Assembly (NCBI GenBank): GCA_032191485.1
Contig: JAVDOI010000129.1
Coordinates: 92,001 to 156,000 of the forward strand
Direction: 5' to 3'
Source: Leptoclinus maculatus
Taxonomy: Eukaryota; Chordata; Actinopteri; Perciformes; Stichaeidae
Length of the DNA: 64,000 nt
The translations under genes were made by a program, and so were the position numbers. The notes below the pieces were generated by a model. It ran no database searches, was not told where the DNA came from, and worked only from the letters and a program-made list of their open reading frames with translations. Below, piece by piece: positions 32,461-44,177 of the stretch (position 1 is its first letter; the number at the start of each line of letters is the position of its first letter).

Positions 32461-34294
32461 AGATCAATCAACAAATCAACCAACCACTTCAATAAACCAA
32501 TTAACCAATTAATATTCAGCTCAAATCGTCAACCAGTCACCACATTGAATGTCCACCACAGCACAGATCAGAACAAACCACGCACAATAACATAAATGAA
32601 CAACCGCAATAGTCAGCAGAAGTTATACCAAACAAACATGTGCCATTACTTAATTAAATGTATTAGCTGATCAATCAGTTGCCAAGTCTCCTAGTTATTT
32701 ATATGTTTCTTTCTCCTAACTGCCTAGAGTATGTACTCTTTCATGTAAAATGAGCAGGTCAGTTTCCTCATAGGCTTATAACTGAAAGCAGGTTTATATG
32801 TGTACCATCAATATTACCTTCGACTGAGAACACATACAAATCTGGAAAATGCAGGTTTTCTGTTTTATTTTTTTTTTTGTTTTGCTAAAGAGTTTGTGGA
32901 TAAAGTTGTACTGGCCTTTAGTAGATCGAAACGGAAGCCTCCCCGTGGACGTCAGCAAGCCACACTCCGTGATGTGCCAGCCCACTGCCTTGCCTCCCCT
33001 TAATTCTCATTCACCGTAAATGACATAACAACAAAAAGAAACAGGCAATGGATTAGTCTCTTGTGAACCCATTGGTCCCTTTAACAACATTATACATTTC
33101 TTCTCTTTTTCTTTTAAAATTAAACCCCTAGTATAAACATTGAATACCAGCTGACCCTTGACTTCACTCTTCCACTCTCACATTCCATTTCTCTCTAGAG
33201 GGTCATTTGAGATTAGTGAGGGGGGGGTGTTTCAAACTCTACCCTTCTTATACGAAGTTCATTGTGTATTTAACAGCTTATTTATTATATTACGTCACTT
33301 TTAAGAAGAGCTCATGTTTCATTTATTCACTTGTTCAAATCATCACCCTTATATGTTTATTCAATCATATTGTGTTTTATCTTCTTCTATTAACTTTAAT
33401 GCGTCTATTCTCTTTTTCTTTTATTTTATGTTCCACACCTGGCACACATCTCCAGCCAAGTTTACACACACACACACACACACATTCCTATGCCCCCACC
33501 TTTTTTCCTCTCTCTCCTTGTTCCAAAGTCAATTCACACACACACATTCCTCAGATATCTTCAGTCTCACAGCATGCTTTTTTGGCCGCTTTCCTTATTT
33601 TTTTTTCCATAAAATTTATGCTACCTTTGAGGTGTAAATATTCGATGAGAGGCTGCATCAGACACCGTTCGTCAACAAATGTCAGAGTGGTAACAGTCAA
33701 TCGAACTGTGATTTCTACACTCTCCAGTTATTACACTGACCATCAGATGATATTTCAGGTTTTAATTCGGCCCATACTAAATATTCTTATCCTATCCGAT
33801 TTTGCGGCTCACTCATATGAGAATTTCCTTTATTTCCTTATCACTCTTTCTTTACCTTTTTACATTTATTTATTCAAATTACCTGGATCCAGGTTTCCCC
33901 AATTTTGTATTTCTAACTCAATTCCGGACTATGTCAAAGCCATCGTTACGCAGTGACTAATATGCATGTGTCTTACCGTTAAGAAGTTAAAGGCCCCTCT
34001 TCATTAATCTTGCACGATACTGTTTAGCACACCTTATCGTCCCCATGAAACTATTCTAAACTATTTATTGTATTTCTCATACATCTTTTCCTTCACTTTT
34101 TATCTTCCCCTTTTTTATTAAATTTAGCACGGAGCCTCTCTTTAAACATCAAATCAACAGGACATGTCCATTACAATGAGGTTCTTAATTTACGGTGTGT
34201 CCAACTTCATATAACAGTCCCAATTCATGACCAGCATGTAAATCGCTCACCGTTTTGAAGTATTCGGCTGAAAAACAGCATGAGGCCACCTCCG
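32066..34294 (-). other. Retroviral 5' leader (2.2 kb) with an ATCA-rich tract
   Basis: This long untranslated leader lies between the primer-binding site and gag. It contains a T run on the plus strand (about 32150-32168) and an irregular tetranucleotide tract of ATCA/ACCA type at about 32169-32515. It also has a region that is pyrimidine-rich on the plus strand (33040-34130) with two short CA runs. A frame of 249 codons on the plus strand here is low complexity and antisense to the virus, so I do not call it a gene. No packaging structure was identified. Confidence 0.7.
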
Positions 34295-34312
34295 ATCCTG
34301 TTCGTGACGCCA
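34295..34312 (-). promoter_or_regulatory. Retroviral primer-binding site, probably tRNA-Ser
   Basis: On the minus strand, two bases after the 5' LTR, the sequence TGGCGTCACGAACAGGAT begins with TGG as expected for the complement of a tRNA CCA end. From memory it matches the 3' end of a vertebrate tRNA-Ser (...TTCGTGACGCCA). The position is certain, the tRNA identity less so. Confidence 0.7.
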
Positions 34313-34314
34313 AT

Positions 34315-34737
34315 TGTCGTATCTTTTCTGCGACAGTGCTGTTGAAGTGATGATGAAGAATGCTCCGCGGACACTGTTCTTGCTGGTATAATAAAGTTTA
34401 TTACAAACAAGTAACACATGTCATACAGGTGTCATGACCACCTGGAGGTCCTGGCTTGAATCCAAAAAGAGCCTAAAGATGAGAGACTCCGCGTCTTCTT
34501 ATATAGTGTGCATGTATGCATCTCGTAAGGGAGGGATTTAAACAATATATGTCTCCATAAGGGAGGAATGGTTAACGTCATGTATGGCTCCATCTGGGAG
34601 GAAGTTAATCAAGTTAATCAATTGGTGGCCTCTTCACCCCCATTTCCTTCCTTGAGGTCATGGGAATCCATACACATCTGGTTCCCATCCAAGACCCCCA
34701 AAGAGGCCCCTTACAGGAAGGCTGAAAATATACCACA
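34315..34737 (-). repeat. 5' LTR of the retrovirus
   Basis: This is the second 423-bp LTR, by eye the same sequence as 21217-21639, including the TATA box and the AATAAA signal (complement of 34397-34402). It is the promoter LTR of the minus-strand provirus. Confidence 0.95.
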
Positions 34738-34741
34738 CTAG

Positions 34742-36440
34742 TGTAGCAAACGATCCATTCACCAATCCTTGAGACACGTCTATGTTTCTGGTGAGCATGA
34801 CTCGAGCACCTTCAGCTACATTCAGTGTATCTGGTAACTCATTTCTGTTTCCTTTGTATGGTTTGGTTTGTCGGGCCATTCTTCCAGTTCGTGGGTCCTT
34901 TTTGTAGTCATCTGCGTCGATCTTGGTGATATGAGAATGGAGCAGAGCTAATGTTGCTGAGTTGTGTGAATCAACCTGTTTATTAGTTGCAAAGATGTGC
35001 AGGACATCAGTTGGACAAAGTGCTGGTTCAGTGATGGTCTGTGACAACAAAGCTCTGTCTGCTTCAGACAACTTATCTGACTTTCCTTTCACACGGATCC
35101 GGTTCAACATCTCTGCAAAGTTAACATCATCCTTCTGACGCATAATCTCAGTTAGAGTGATCATCTGAAAGTTTTCCTGCCATAGGTCAATCTCACATGG
35201 CTCATACATACAGAGGGTCTTGGACTGTCGCACTGGTGGAAGCTGATAAAAGTCTCCTACAGCTATTACTGACATTCCTCCAAAGGGTCTGTGACTGCCT
35301 TTGATCTGTTTCAGTCTCGCATCCACATAAGCAAACAGGGGCTTTGACACCATGGACACTTCATCAATGATGAGGATTTCAGCATTTAAAAGTTCTGATC
35401 GGACTTCATCCAGTTTGTTGCCAAGTCCTTGAAATGGAGGTTTCAGACTTCGTGGTAGCTTGAGCAGAGAGTGCAGTGTTGTACCTGATATATTAAATGC
35501 TGCAGTTCCAGTGAAAGCAGTCAACAGGACAGTGGGGTTTGATATGTCAGCCTCCTCAGAATGTCTCGGAAGTTTGCACAGTATCTTAGATGCCTCTGAG
35601 TAGATGCATTTAATGAGATGTGACTTTCCTGTTCCAGCACCACCATTGATGTAATAGAAAAACTGCTCAGAATTTAGGCCACAGACACGCTTTATGCACC
35701 AGTCTCTAACTGCATAGAATACACATGCTTGTTTCTGGTTCAGGTTCTGATACATCTGTCGTAACAGTGTGGGGTCTAAGACAGGGGGCTCTCTGACGGC
35801 TCTGACTTCTGTTACAGCATTATCCTGATTACTGTATTCTGGGACATTCTCTTGTACATTTTCATAATCTGGCTCTCGTGCCTCCAGTTCTTCTATACAT
35901 TCCAACCTGACCACTTCAGATTCTGGCGCCAGATTACACCATTCATCAATCACGCCTCTGTTCTGTTCAAATTCTTCGACTGCATTCTCAATCTCCTCAG
36001 TGTTTTTCTCATATTTGTCTCTGTTTCGTTTCACAATGTGTTTGACATACTCAGGATGGTCAGAACCTCCTAGTTGAACAAGACAACTGTTGTAGAAGGA
36101 CTCGTACGTGGGGAAATACGGTCTTTTCAGTTCCTGGTCTGATCGGTGAGGAAGGTACAGTTTCACTAATGTGCCATAGAACTTCTCAGGATATTTTTCC
36201 TGTGAGCAGCGGTAAAATCTGATGATAGCAGGTTTATCGTTTTTCCTCTTTTGCACAAATCCCATCTCATTGAGGAGAGGCAACACATCTTTACCTTTTG
36301 TCTGCTGTCCATAGACAATTCTGCAAGTAGCTGCAAAATCAGCCAAACACATCTCCTCAAACTCTGGTGTTTCAGGTCTGGCTTTGTATTTGTCAGTCAA
36401 AGATGTCATCCACACATTTACACTTTCTGATGTTGTGTTC
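34742..36440 (-). pseudogene. Helitron helicase N-terminal part, copy 2 (severed by the retrovirus)
   Basis: This is the 5' part of the copy 2 helicase frame, from the 1.8-kb solo LTR to the retrovirus. It holds the Walker A, Walker B and GDFYQLPPV motifs. Translation runs on into the LTR, giving a false tail. Relative to copies 1 and 3 it has single-base changes, including GGA for CGA near 36068 and CCT for CTT near 36151 in the coding sense. Confidence 0.9.
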
Positions 36441-38227
36441 TGTTGGGAACGTAAAGGAGCGTGTTTGAGTTATCAGCAATCTAAGAAACTAAATTATTGA
36501 CATCAATAGAATTATTAATGTCAGTAACAATTATTAGTAATAACGGGGCACCACCCTGCGGACAGGGACCAATAATCACGATAATAAACGATAAAACTAA
36601 GTCTCATAATTAGCGTTCACTCACAATGTCAATAGTCTAAGTACTATTACATTTGGAGTAAAAGTGAAGGTTTAAGTTCGAGCACAGGCCACTACATCCA
36701 GCTATTATTACACACATATGCACCAGTAATCACAAAGACTGCTCTTTAAAATATAACAGAGTTTATTACATCCGAATAATAAATGATCAAATCAAATAAT
36801 ATCAAAACTAACAAACACTATCATACAATCATATGTCTAATACCTAAGGTCAAATGAACAAACGTGGGATGAGGATATGTATATGTGTATGTACGTGTGT
36901 GCGTGTGCGTGTGCGTGTGCGTGTGCGTGTGTGTGTGTGGAGGAGCGAGCTACTCAGACAGTGGAAGGGGGGAGGTAATCTCAAAAAGGGGCCGGGCCCT
37001 GTTGGTCAACAACCAAGATGGCGGGGACGTGGCTACGTAGGTAACCACGTGGATCGACGCACAATGTGGGTTGGGACAATCGATTACGTAACCAGTGTCT
37101 GGGATGGTCGACTAAAATCAGTGAATCTAACTATGTGTGTGCGTGTTCGTAGGAGGAGAGAAAGAAAGAGAGAAAGAGAGGGAATCGAGCTCTGAGCACG
37201 ATACTACGACACCGCTGTAGGATGTGAGAACAGCTGATTTCTCACGTAAACTCTGCGGTCGGGTTCCGAACCTGGCAGTCACGCTTGTACAGTGATAGTT
37301 ATGGTTCCGAACCCCACTCACGGAGCCGGTTTAAGAGAGAATAAAACCGAACAAAACAAAATAATAAAAGAATAATAAAATAATCCCAAAATAAAACAGA
37401 TCTGTATCACTGCGATGAAACGCGAAGCTTGCTCTTCATCACCCCGAAACTCGGTCTGCGAATCGAGGTTCGGCTGCCGCGGTTTCTGTCTTTAAGGTGA
37501 TAAAATCACAATCTCCGAATCTACTAGCAGTGAGGATCTAATCACAGTTACAGCAGGAAATACACAGGATAACGGGACTCGCGGTCCGCGATGCTTGCGC
37601 AATAACACGTTATAACACTACAGTAACTTAATTAAACAAGATAAAGGAAATAACACACAAACTGATCTACTCTCTAAGCCCAGATACCAAGATAACTCTT
37701 ACTATTTTGATGCTTCTTGAGATCGATCCTTCGAGGGTCAAACTCGGCAAACGCCGCTTCCGAGCGTGCGCATGGTCAAACTCAGCCTCTGCAGGGGCTG
37801 AGCGAATCCTTCGATGAGGAGGAAAGGGGATTTGGCGTCCTTTCGCCGGCAATGTGTGCACTTAAAGGTGGAGGAATTGGTCGTAGAAGTTATCAATTCA
37901 CTCGCACAGGATCCAAAAAAAAATATATAAATTATAAAACACAGTCTGTTCGGCCAGCGAATCTACTAGTGACCTATACAGGATTTCTTGAGGCAAACGT
38001 TTCCTTGGTGGACCTCCTGGCACCGAGCGAGCTCAGACGGAAAGGGGCTGATTCGAGTCTCGCGGCTGTTTTTAAAGCCAGGTAGTAAACCAGTGGGGGG
38101 TCCCTTGTTGGCCAATGAGGGGCCAGCATTCAGTTTTGGTGGGAGCTGGGGGAGGTGTGGTCTTCTTCCTTGGCCGCCTGGCCTTTGTTGGAAGAAAACA
38201 TGGATGCCTCTTTGAACAGGCCCAACA
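36441..38227. mobile_element. Solo LTR of about 1.8 kb, copy 2
   Basis: It is the counterpart of 2764-4566, with the same ends and the same GTTC duplication (36437-36440 and 38228-38231). It is 16 bp shorter, from a 10-bp deletion near 36534 and a shorter GT-type run. Confidence 0.85.
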
Positions 38228-38440
38228 GTTCTCTAGGTAAGACATGGGGCGACTCATTTTCAGTGCGTTGTCATCTGTCGGTATGAATATGACGCCACGT
38301 GAACACTTCTTCATTTTAATGCCACAGGCATGAGTCACACACTCCTGAGCACTGACCTCTCTCTTTTTAGAGTAAGCTTGCATGATTTCCCTCATTTCAT
38401 CACATTCATTGACGTTGTCTCTGGTGGAGTTCTCAATGAC
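38228..38440 (-). pseudogene. Helitron Rep-to-helicase linker segment, copy 2
   Basis: It is the counterpart of 4567-4779, with the same 71 codons stranded between the two solo LTRs. Confidence 0.8.
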
Positions 38441-39005
38441 TGTAGCAGAACAGAAATGCACAGAACAGCCCTTTTCCCACCTGACAGGAAAAGAAGGTGG
38501 GGAAAGGGAGGCTATAAATTAGATGCACCTGTGAGCAGGGGGAAGGGGAAAAAGACAATCAACTCACCAAAGCTGCATGGAGGAACAACCAGAGAGGAGT
38601 GAGAGTGTTAATGGAGTTAAAAAAGGTATGATTCAGTTTATGGACCTGTTAAGCTCACCATAAGAAATAGTTGACAACGACTAACTAAATCGGAGAAGCA
38701 AGGATCCATGAACCAACTGAACACACGGTGCTTTCTTGGAGGACCAGGCCTTACTGGAGGTGTGCTGATCCCGGGAGCAGCAGGTGGTGGAAGAGAGTCG
38801 TGTTCTACTACAGCTTGGACCAGGTTGGGCCTCCTTAACTTCGGGGATTCATCAGCTAAGTCCTTTTAACTGCAACTCTCCAGGCTTCTCCTTCTTCTTC
38901 TCCTCAAACACTTACACACCCTGAAATTAACTGCCTTCCTCCATACTACAAACAGTGAACTGCCAGATATTCCTTTAGTTTTGGAACGGACCTACAACCC
39001 CCAAC

Positions 39006-39036
<31 letters not shown>

Positions 39037-39402
39037 ACCCACATTCACACATTCACCTGGAGTCCTCATTCATTTCTATTACTCCATGGACATTTCATTT
39101 ATATATCTGGACTCGGTCATGTCATCTTTTTGTGTATAATTGTGTATAGAGAAAGAAACTCTGTTTTGGTTTGATTTATGATTTTGAGTAAACTATAATT
39201 GACTGAACTGAAAGACCTTAATTGGTTGAGTTTTGATTATTGTACATTTTGTAGCTGGGTTCGCAGGCTGGTCGGGTTAGTTCTCTCTCCAACGGTTCAC
39301 AGTGCTCTTTCTTTATAAAATTGACAGGGTGGAATTCCTACTATTCTCCCGTCTGGAGCCCAACGTGCACTGTTGATTAGTTGTGAGAAAACCTACGCTA
39401 CA
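38441..39402. mobile_element. Solo LTR of 962 bp, copy 2
   Basis: It is the counterpart of 4780-5742, with the same TGTAGC/GCTACA ends and TGAC duplication. It has one extra CAG near 38781 and a CA run four bases shorter. Confidence 0.85.
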
Positions 39403-40361
39403 TGACTGTTTTGAGGTACTCAGAAAGTCCAGATTCCTTTTTGGTTATGTAGCCGGTGAGATACATGATGCATGAATATGCATTGAGAATATAACTAACA
39501 TCAATATTGGCATCCCAGGCTTCAAGTAAATGTGGATTATATCCATTTACCCAGCAGTCTTTTGGCTCACGTTTCAGTATCACCGCACTGGATTTGTTGA
39601 TCATATTGAGGCATCGTTCATACTCATGGAGTGTTAAGTCACATCGAGCTAGGAGCTGCTGCAAACTGAGTGAGGCAGTTTCAGGTTCATTCAGCAACAA
39701 GTTCAGTGGTTGGAGCTTTGACTTTGCCATTTGCACTTGCAGCGGATCAACGTTCTCACCAGGTCTCGTTGTGATTGTGTTTCTGGCAGGTGGTTTGGGA
39801 AATCCAAATCTGCAACCAGAGCTGGGACTTCTGAAACATGTCCTTGAGTGGTTTTTGCTGTGTATTTGCAATTCTGTTACCTTCTTGTACAGTTCAGGTT
39901 GTGAATGTGGGTCAGGCAGCTGAGCTGTGATGTATTTGGACACAAAATCTGACACAATCTGATCATCATCCTTCTCAAACACAGGTGCACCTTCTACCCA
40001 TATGAGACAGTGAATGTGTGGGCTTCCTCTGTGCTGAAACTCAACTCGGTAAAAATAGTCAACAACTTTGCCGAGAGGCTGTGCAGGAGATAAGAGCAAA
40101 TCTCTGAATAACGCCTCAACACGCTTATCAAACATGCGCATTGTTGTCACTGGATTGCTTCTCAGTATGTCACACTTTGCTGACCAGTCGAGCCCTTCAA
40201 CATTGACCTCTTCACCTTGCTGTCCTTTTATTGCCTCAATCACTTCAGGCCAACGCATCTCAGCTGCAGAAAATGTACAAAAGAATGTGGGGGTTCCCAA
40301 CTGTCTGATCATGGCAAAAAGATCTCTTGTAGTTTTCTCCCAATAAACTGGTGTTCCTCTG
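39403..40361 (-). pseudogene. Helitron Rep HUH segment, copy 2
   Basis: It is the counterpart of 5743-6701. The 304 residues from the ATG at 40312 are the same as in copy 1, including the HIH and YxxxY motifs and the LTR-made stop. The frameshift near 40360 is shared. Confidence 0.85.
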
Positions 40362-40805
40362 CATCTTTATTTCTCACCAGTCTCTCGACCTCTCGTTTAT
40401 TTTGCAGCATACCAGAAGTTATTCTTCGTCCATCTCTAGTCAGAGGCTTTCCTTTCCTCAACTGTATTGTCATGCTGTAGGTAGCCAAGTGTATTTCAGT
40501 CACAAACTGTGCAAAGAACAAATAATTTGTGTCTCTGGCAAAACGATCATCAGTACAGAAAAGCCTTGCTTTGAAATAACTGCTGGGTGTTACTTTAATA
40601 CGTCTCATTTCATCCAGTGTGTTTTGACCTGTAGGGAACTGTACAGGGAAAGCCATCGCCTCAAGTTTAGGTGTTCTGAAAAAGCCAACAGGACTGTTTC
40701 TTTCTGCAGGGGCAACAGAGTAGATTCCTTCACTGAAACATAAAATCTCCTCTGAAACATCACATGGCTGAAGACATGATTCTAGAGCAAAACCACCGTT
40801 AGTCA
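40362..40805 (-). pseudogene. Helitron Rep N-terminal segment, copy 2
   Basis: It is the counterpart of 6702-7145 with identical translation. The frame breaks at both ends are the same as in copy 1. Confidence 0.75.
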
Positions 40806-41460
40806 CCTTCCTGTTCTGCATCATCTCTCTGCTCCTCTGGTTGTTCACCATCACATGACAACATGTCAATATCCTGCTCACCTTCAGCCTCAGTTTCTGC
40901 CTCACACAGTGCACTTTTCTCACACATGTCAATGTCCATTAAATCAGCTTCATCATAATCATTCTTATCCATTGTTTCATCCTTATCATCATCATCGTCA
41001 TCATCAGGAAGTGTTGGGTCACATAGCTCAGCCTCATCTCTGATAGTTATGTCCTGGTATTGTGGATGAATGTGTTTGAGTTTGTGCAGCGCCTGCACTA
41101 GTTTAGACCAGGTGACAGTCTGGAACAGCTGATGACCTTTGTAACACAATCGTCTCTTCAGTTTCACTCTCATGACCTGGGACTCACTTCTCAGTCTGGG
41201 TAAGGCTTCCACTGTTTCCTGCACCTCAGACGGGACACAAACCACGTTACCATGTATTGATCTCTGTCTTCCTTTGGGAAGAGGAATAATTTTGGCAAAG
41301 GCTATGCACTTAGCTATGAGATGTCTCTCCAATATGTTGAGATCACACAGTTCAGGTGGAATGTCAGCGAGCTCCAAGTTGTTAGCTACAGCGAGTGTTG
41401 GCATGGCTCCATCTTTAAGATGATTATGGCAGGTGTGACAAATCCACTCTTCCTTCCTCT
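40806..41460 (-). pseudogene. Helitron DUF6570-like segment, copy 2
   Basis: It is the counterpart of 7146-7800 with identical translation, including the CHTC pair and the seven-Asp run. Confidence 0.75.
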
Positions 41461-43088
41461 CATCAGGCACTTTGCACTGTTGTTCATCTCTGCACTCCCA
41501 TCATCACAAACATGGACGTACTTTCCTGTCAGGCATGCTGCAACCATAACTGGATTTTGTACATAGTTTAACCTTTTACAGGGTCTCACTTGGTTTGGAA
41601 ATGATGCTTCATGACAGACGGTGCACACATAAGTGGGACCAGCCTTTATTTGTGACCTGAAAACAGATATAGCCTCTTTGATCAAACTGTTGTCACTTTC
41701 TTCTGTTTGTCTAATTGTCTGTCTGTATTTCCTTTTTATTTTCATGGCACATCTTATGGTATGCATACTCCAATATGTAGGATTGTTTTTATATCCGTCT
41801 TGCATTATTTTTTTCATTAGTTGTCTGTGTCTTACCCTGAATGCTTGGTCATGAGCATAACGCTGAGTGATATGAGATCTCTTCTTCTGTCTAAACTCTA
41901 CGCTTTCTTTATATCGAGCAGTGAAGCACTGTTTTTTTTTCAGTCTAAAATCAGTATCGTCTCGGTACCGGGCCATAAATTGCTGTTTAAGTTTCTGTCA
42001 CAAATCAGGATTGTCCTTGTAACGAGAGAGCACGTACTGTTTTTGTTTCTGTCTAAAATCAGGATTGTCCTTGTAACGAGAGAGCACGTACTGTTTTTGA
42101 TTCTGTCTAAAATCAGGATTGTCCTTGTAACGAGAGAGCACGTACTGTTTTTGTTTCTGTCTAAAATCAGGATTGTCCTTGTAACGAGAGAGCACGTACT
42201 GTTTTTGTTTCTGTCTAAAATCAGGATTGTCCTTGTATCCAGAGACCACGTACTGTTTTTGTTTCTGTCTAAAATCATCATCGTTTCTGTAATGAGAGGA
42301 AATGTACTCTTTCCGTTTTTGCTGTAAGTCAACATTGTCTCTTGTATTATTTATTTTCATTTGTCTAAATTCAGGATTGTTTCGATAATTCCAGCTTGCT
42401 TGATATTTTTTCTTTGCTTTATATGCTATATTTGAAGCATACTTTTCCCTTTCTTTCCTTTTCTGATTCTCTTTTCTTTGTGGAGTTTTTCCTGAGACCA
42501 ATAGTCTTCTCTTCATTTTACTCCTTTGGTGTTTACTAAACTTTGACAATCTACAGATGGTTTCCTGCAAAACAGTATCAGAGAGATCACTGGCAACAGT
42601 ATTTATTATTGAAGGAGAAATGTTTGATTCATTGACAGAAGCATCATGTGATGGAAGGAAACTGAATTCACTTGAGGGTTCTGGTTTATTTTGGGTATCA
42701 GGGAAGATGACCTCTTGTTGTCTCACAGATGATGTAAAAGTGACGTCGGTGGACTCTCCTGTCATTATGTTATCAGAGGGATCACTGAGAACAGGGTTTA
42801 TCACTTCAGCAGTCAATTCTGATTCACTGTGAGGAGCATCATGTGATTGGAATGATGTGATGAGGACTTCTGGTTGTTTCACAGCTGTGGTGTGAGGAGA
42901 CATTTCAGGTAAAATGTTCTCAGGACGATCAGTGGCTGTGTTTGTCTTTAGAGTCGGTGAGTTTGATTCATCAACAGCTTCATCCAACAGAGTAGGTTCA
43001 TCCTCAGTGACAGCTGTAGGTCTGCAGTCTGTGTTTGGGAGAGCATCATTCAGGTTGACTGTGTTCACATTGTAAAACTCCACAGGCT
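41461..43088 (-). pseudogene. Helitron N-terminal repeat region with internal TGA, copy 2
   Basis: It is the counterpart of 7801-9428. The TGA is at 41998-42000, and the 54-bp repeat block is at 42002-42270 with the same copy number and the same variant positions as copy 1. Confidence 0.75.
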
Positions 43089-44177
43089 TTACTCATAGTT
43101 ACAGGAGGACTGTGTGCCCATCATTCTGTAGGACTTCTTGAGCCTGTCAATCATATCACTGAGACGTGTGAATGTCACCATGACAGCGGTACCAGGAGTA
43201 CGTGAACCGGGGGGTAGGGGCAAACCTCTGGCTGTTCTGGAGTGTGGGTCAAAGAAACCGTATCTGCCTGACCTGGTTCTGAATACTGCAATACACAACA
43301 GTCTCATCAACAGCAAAGCGTACTTCACATCTGACAACAAGCAGCTCAGTCCTGACTCCAGGTCCAGAAAGCTATCGACAGCTCCAGGTAAAGGTTCTCC
43401 TAATGTGCCGTACCTAGAAAGTTGTGTCATGTCCACATAATGTGTCAACCTGCGTGCAGGAACTTCATCAGGGAGCTCATCGGTAGTCAGATAGATGTGA
43501 TCCACGACCCTTTTCCTGGTCTCTCTATACATCGTGTTACCTTTATCCAAAACAAGGTCGAGGTCTGCTCTGGTGATGTTTTCATTGTCATGAAGGAATG
43601 CAAGAAAGGTTAGTGAGTTACAGGTACACTGCTGATTTCTGGATCTGCCGTATTTAACAGAAGCCTGGCTGCGGGATGCACGGACATGTTGTTCATCTCC
43701 CAGATTTACACAGTCTGCATGAGAAGGTCCTGCTGCAAAAGCCTGTGGTACACATGATGCATCACTTTGACCTCTGTGGTTTACCTGCTTCACATTAGAA
43801 GACCCTGCCTCACATGACTCATCACTGTGTTGTCCTCTTTTTACAACGTCTGCATATGATACCTGTGGTACACGTGACACATCACTTTGACCTCTGGAGT
43901 TTTCCTGGTTGACATTAGAAGGCCCTGCCTCACATGCAGCATCACTGTGTTGTCCTCTCTTTACAACGTCTGCATAAGAAACCTCTGGTACACATGAAGC
44001 ATCAGGCTGACCTCCCTGTTTCACACTTCCAGCATGAGACGCTGCAGACATCTTAACTTCTCCACTGCTCTGAGGACCACCACATTCTGCTTCTTCAGTC
44101 GTTGTTGCACAGTGAATCTCATCAGACCTCTGCCAGCGCAGCTTCTGAGCTTGTGACCTCTTACCCTTCCTTGGCAT
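43089..44177 (-). pseudogene. C76-like cysteine protease segment of the Helitron, copy 2
   Basis: It is the counterpart of 9429-10517, with the same 362-residue frame, candidate Cys184/186 and the D310-x-H312 pair. The identity of the two copies argues for very recent duplication rather than selection, since the rest of the gene is broken. Confidence 0.65.

Larger units (their letters stand above)
21217..34737 (-). mobile_element. Class I endogenous retrovirus, full length, inserted in the copy 2 helicase
   Basis: This is a complete minus-strand provirus of 13521 bp with gag, protease, pol and env. The 423-bp LTRs at its ends look identical throughout. It is flanked by the 4-bp target duplication CTAG (21213-21216 and 34738-34741). 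Copies 1 and 3 have the uninterrupted target, so this insertion followed the tandem duplication. Gag, protease and pol share one frame separated by stop codons, as in gamma- and epsilon-type viruses that read through a stop. The LPQGF and YVDD RT motifs and the Env layout also fit class I. In-frame TAA codons in gag and between protease and pol suggest it is defective or was mobilised by a helper. Confidence 0.93.

Noticed and set aside
33207..33956. Plus-strand frame of 249 codons in the retroviral leader.
   Set aside because: It is low complexity, pyrimidine-driven and antisense to the provirus, with no recognisable domain.
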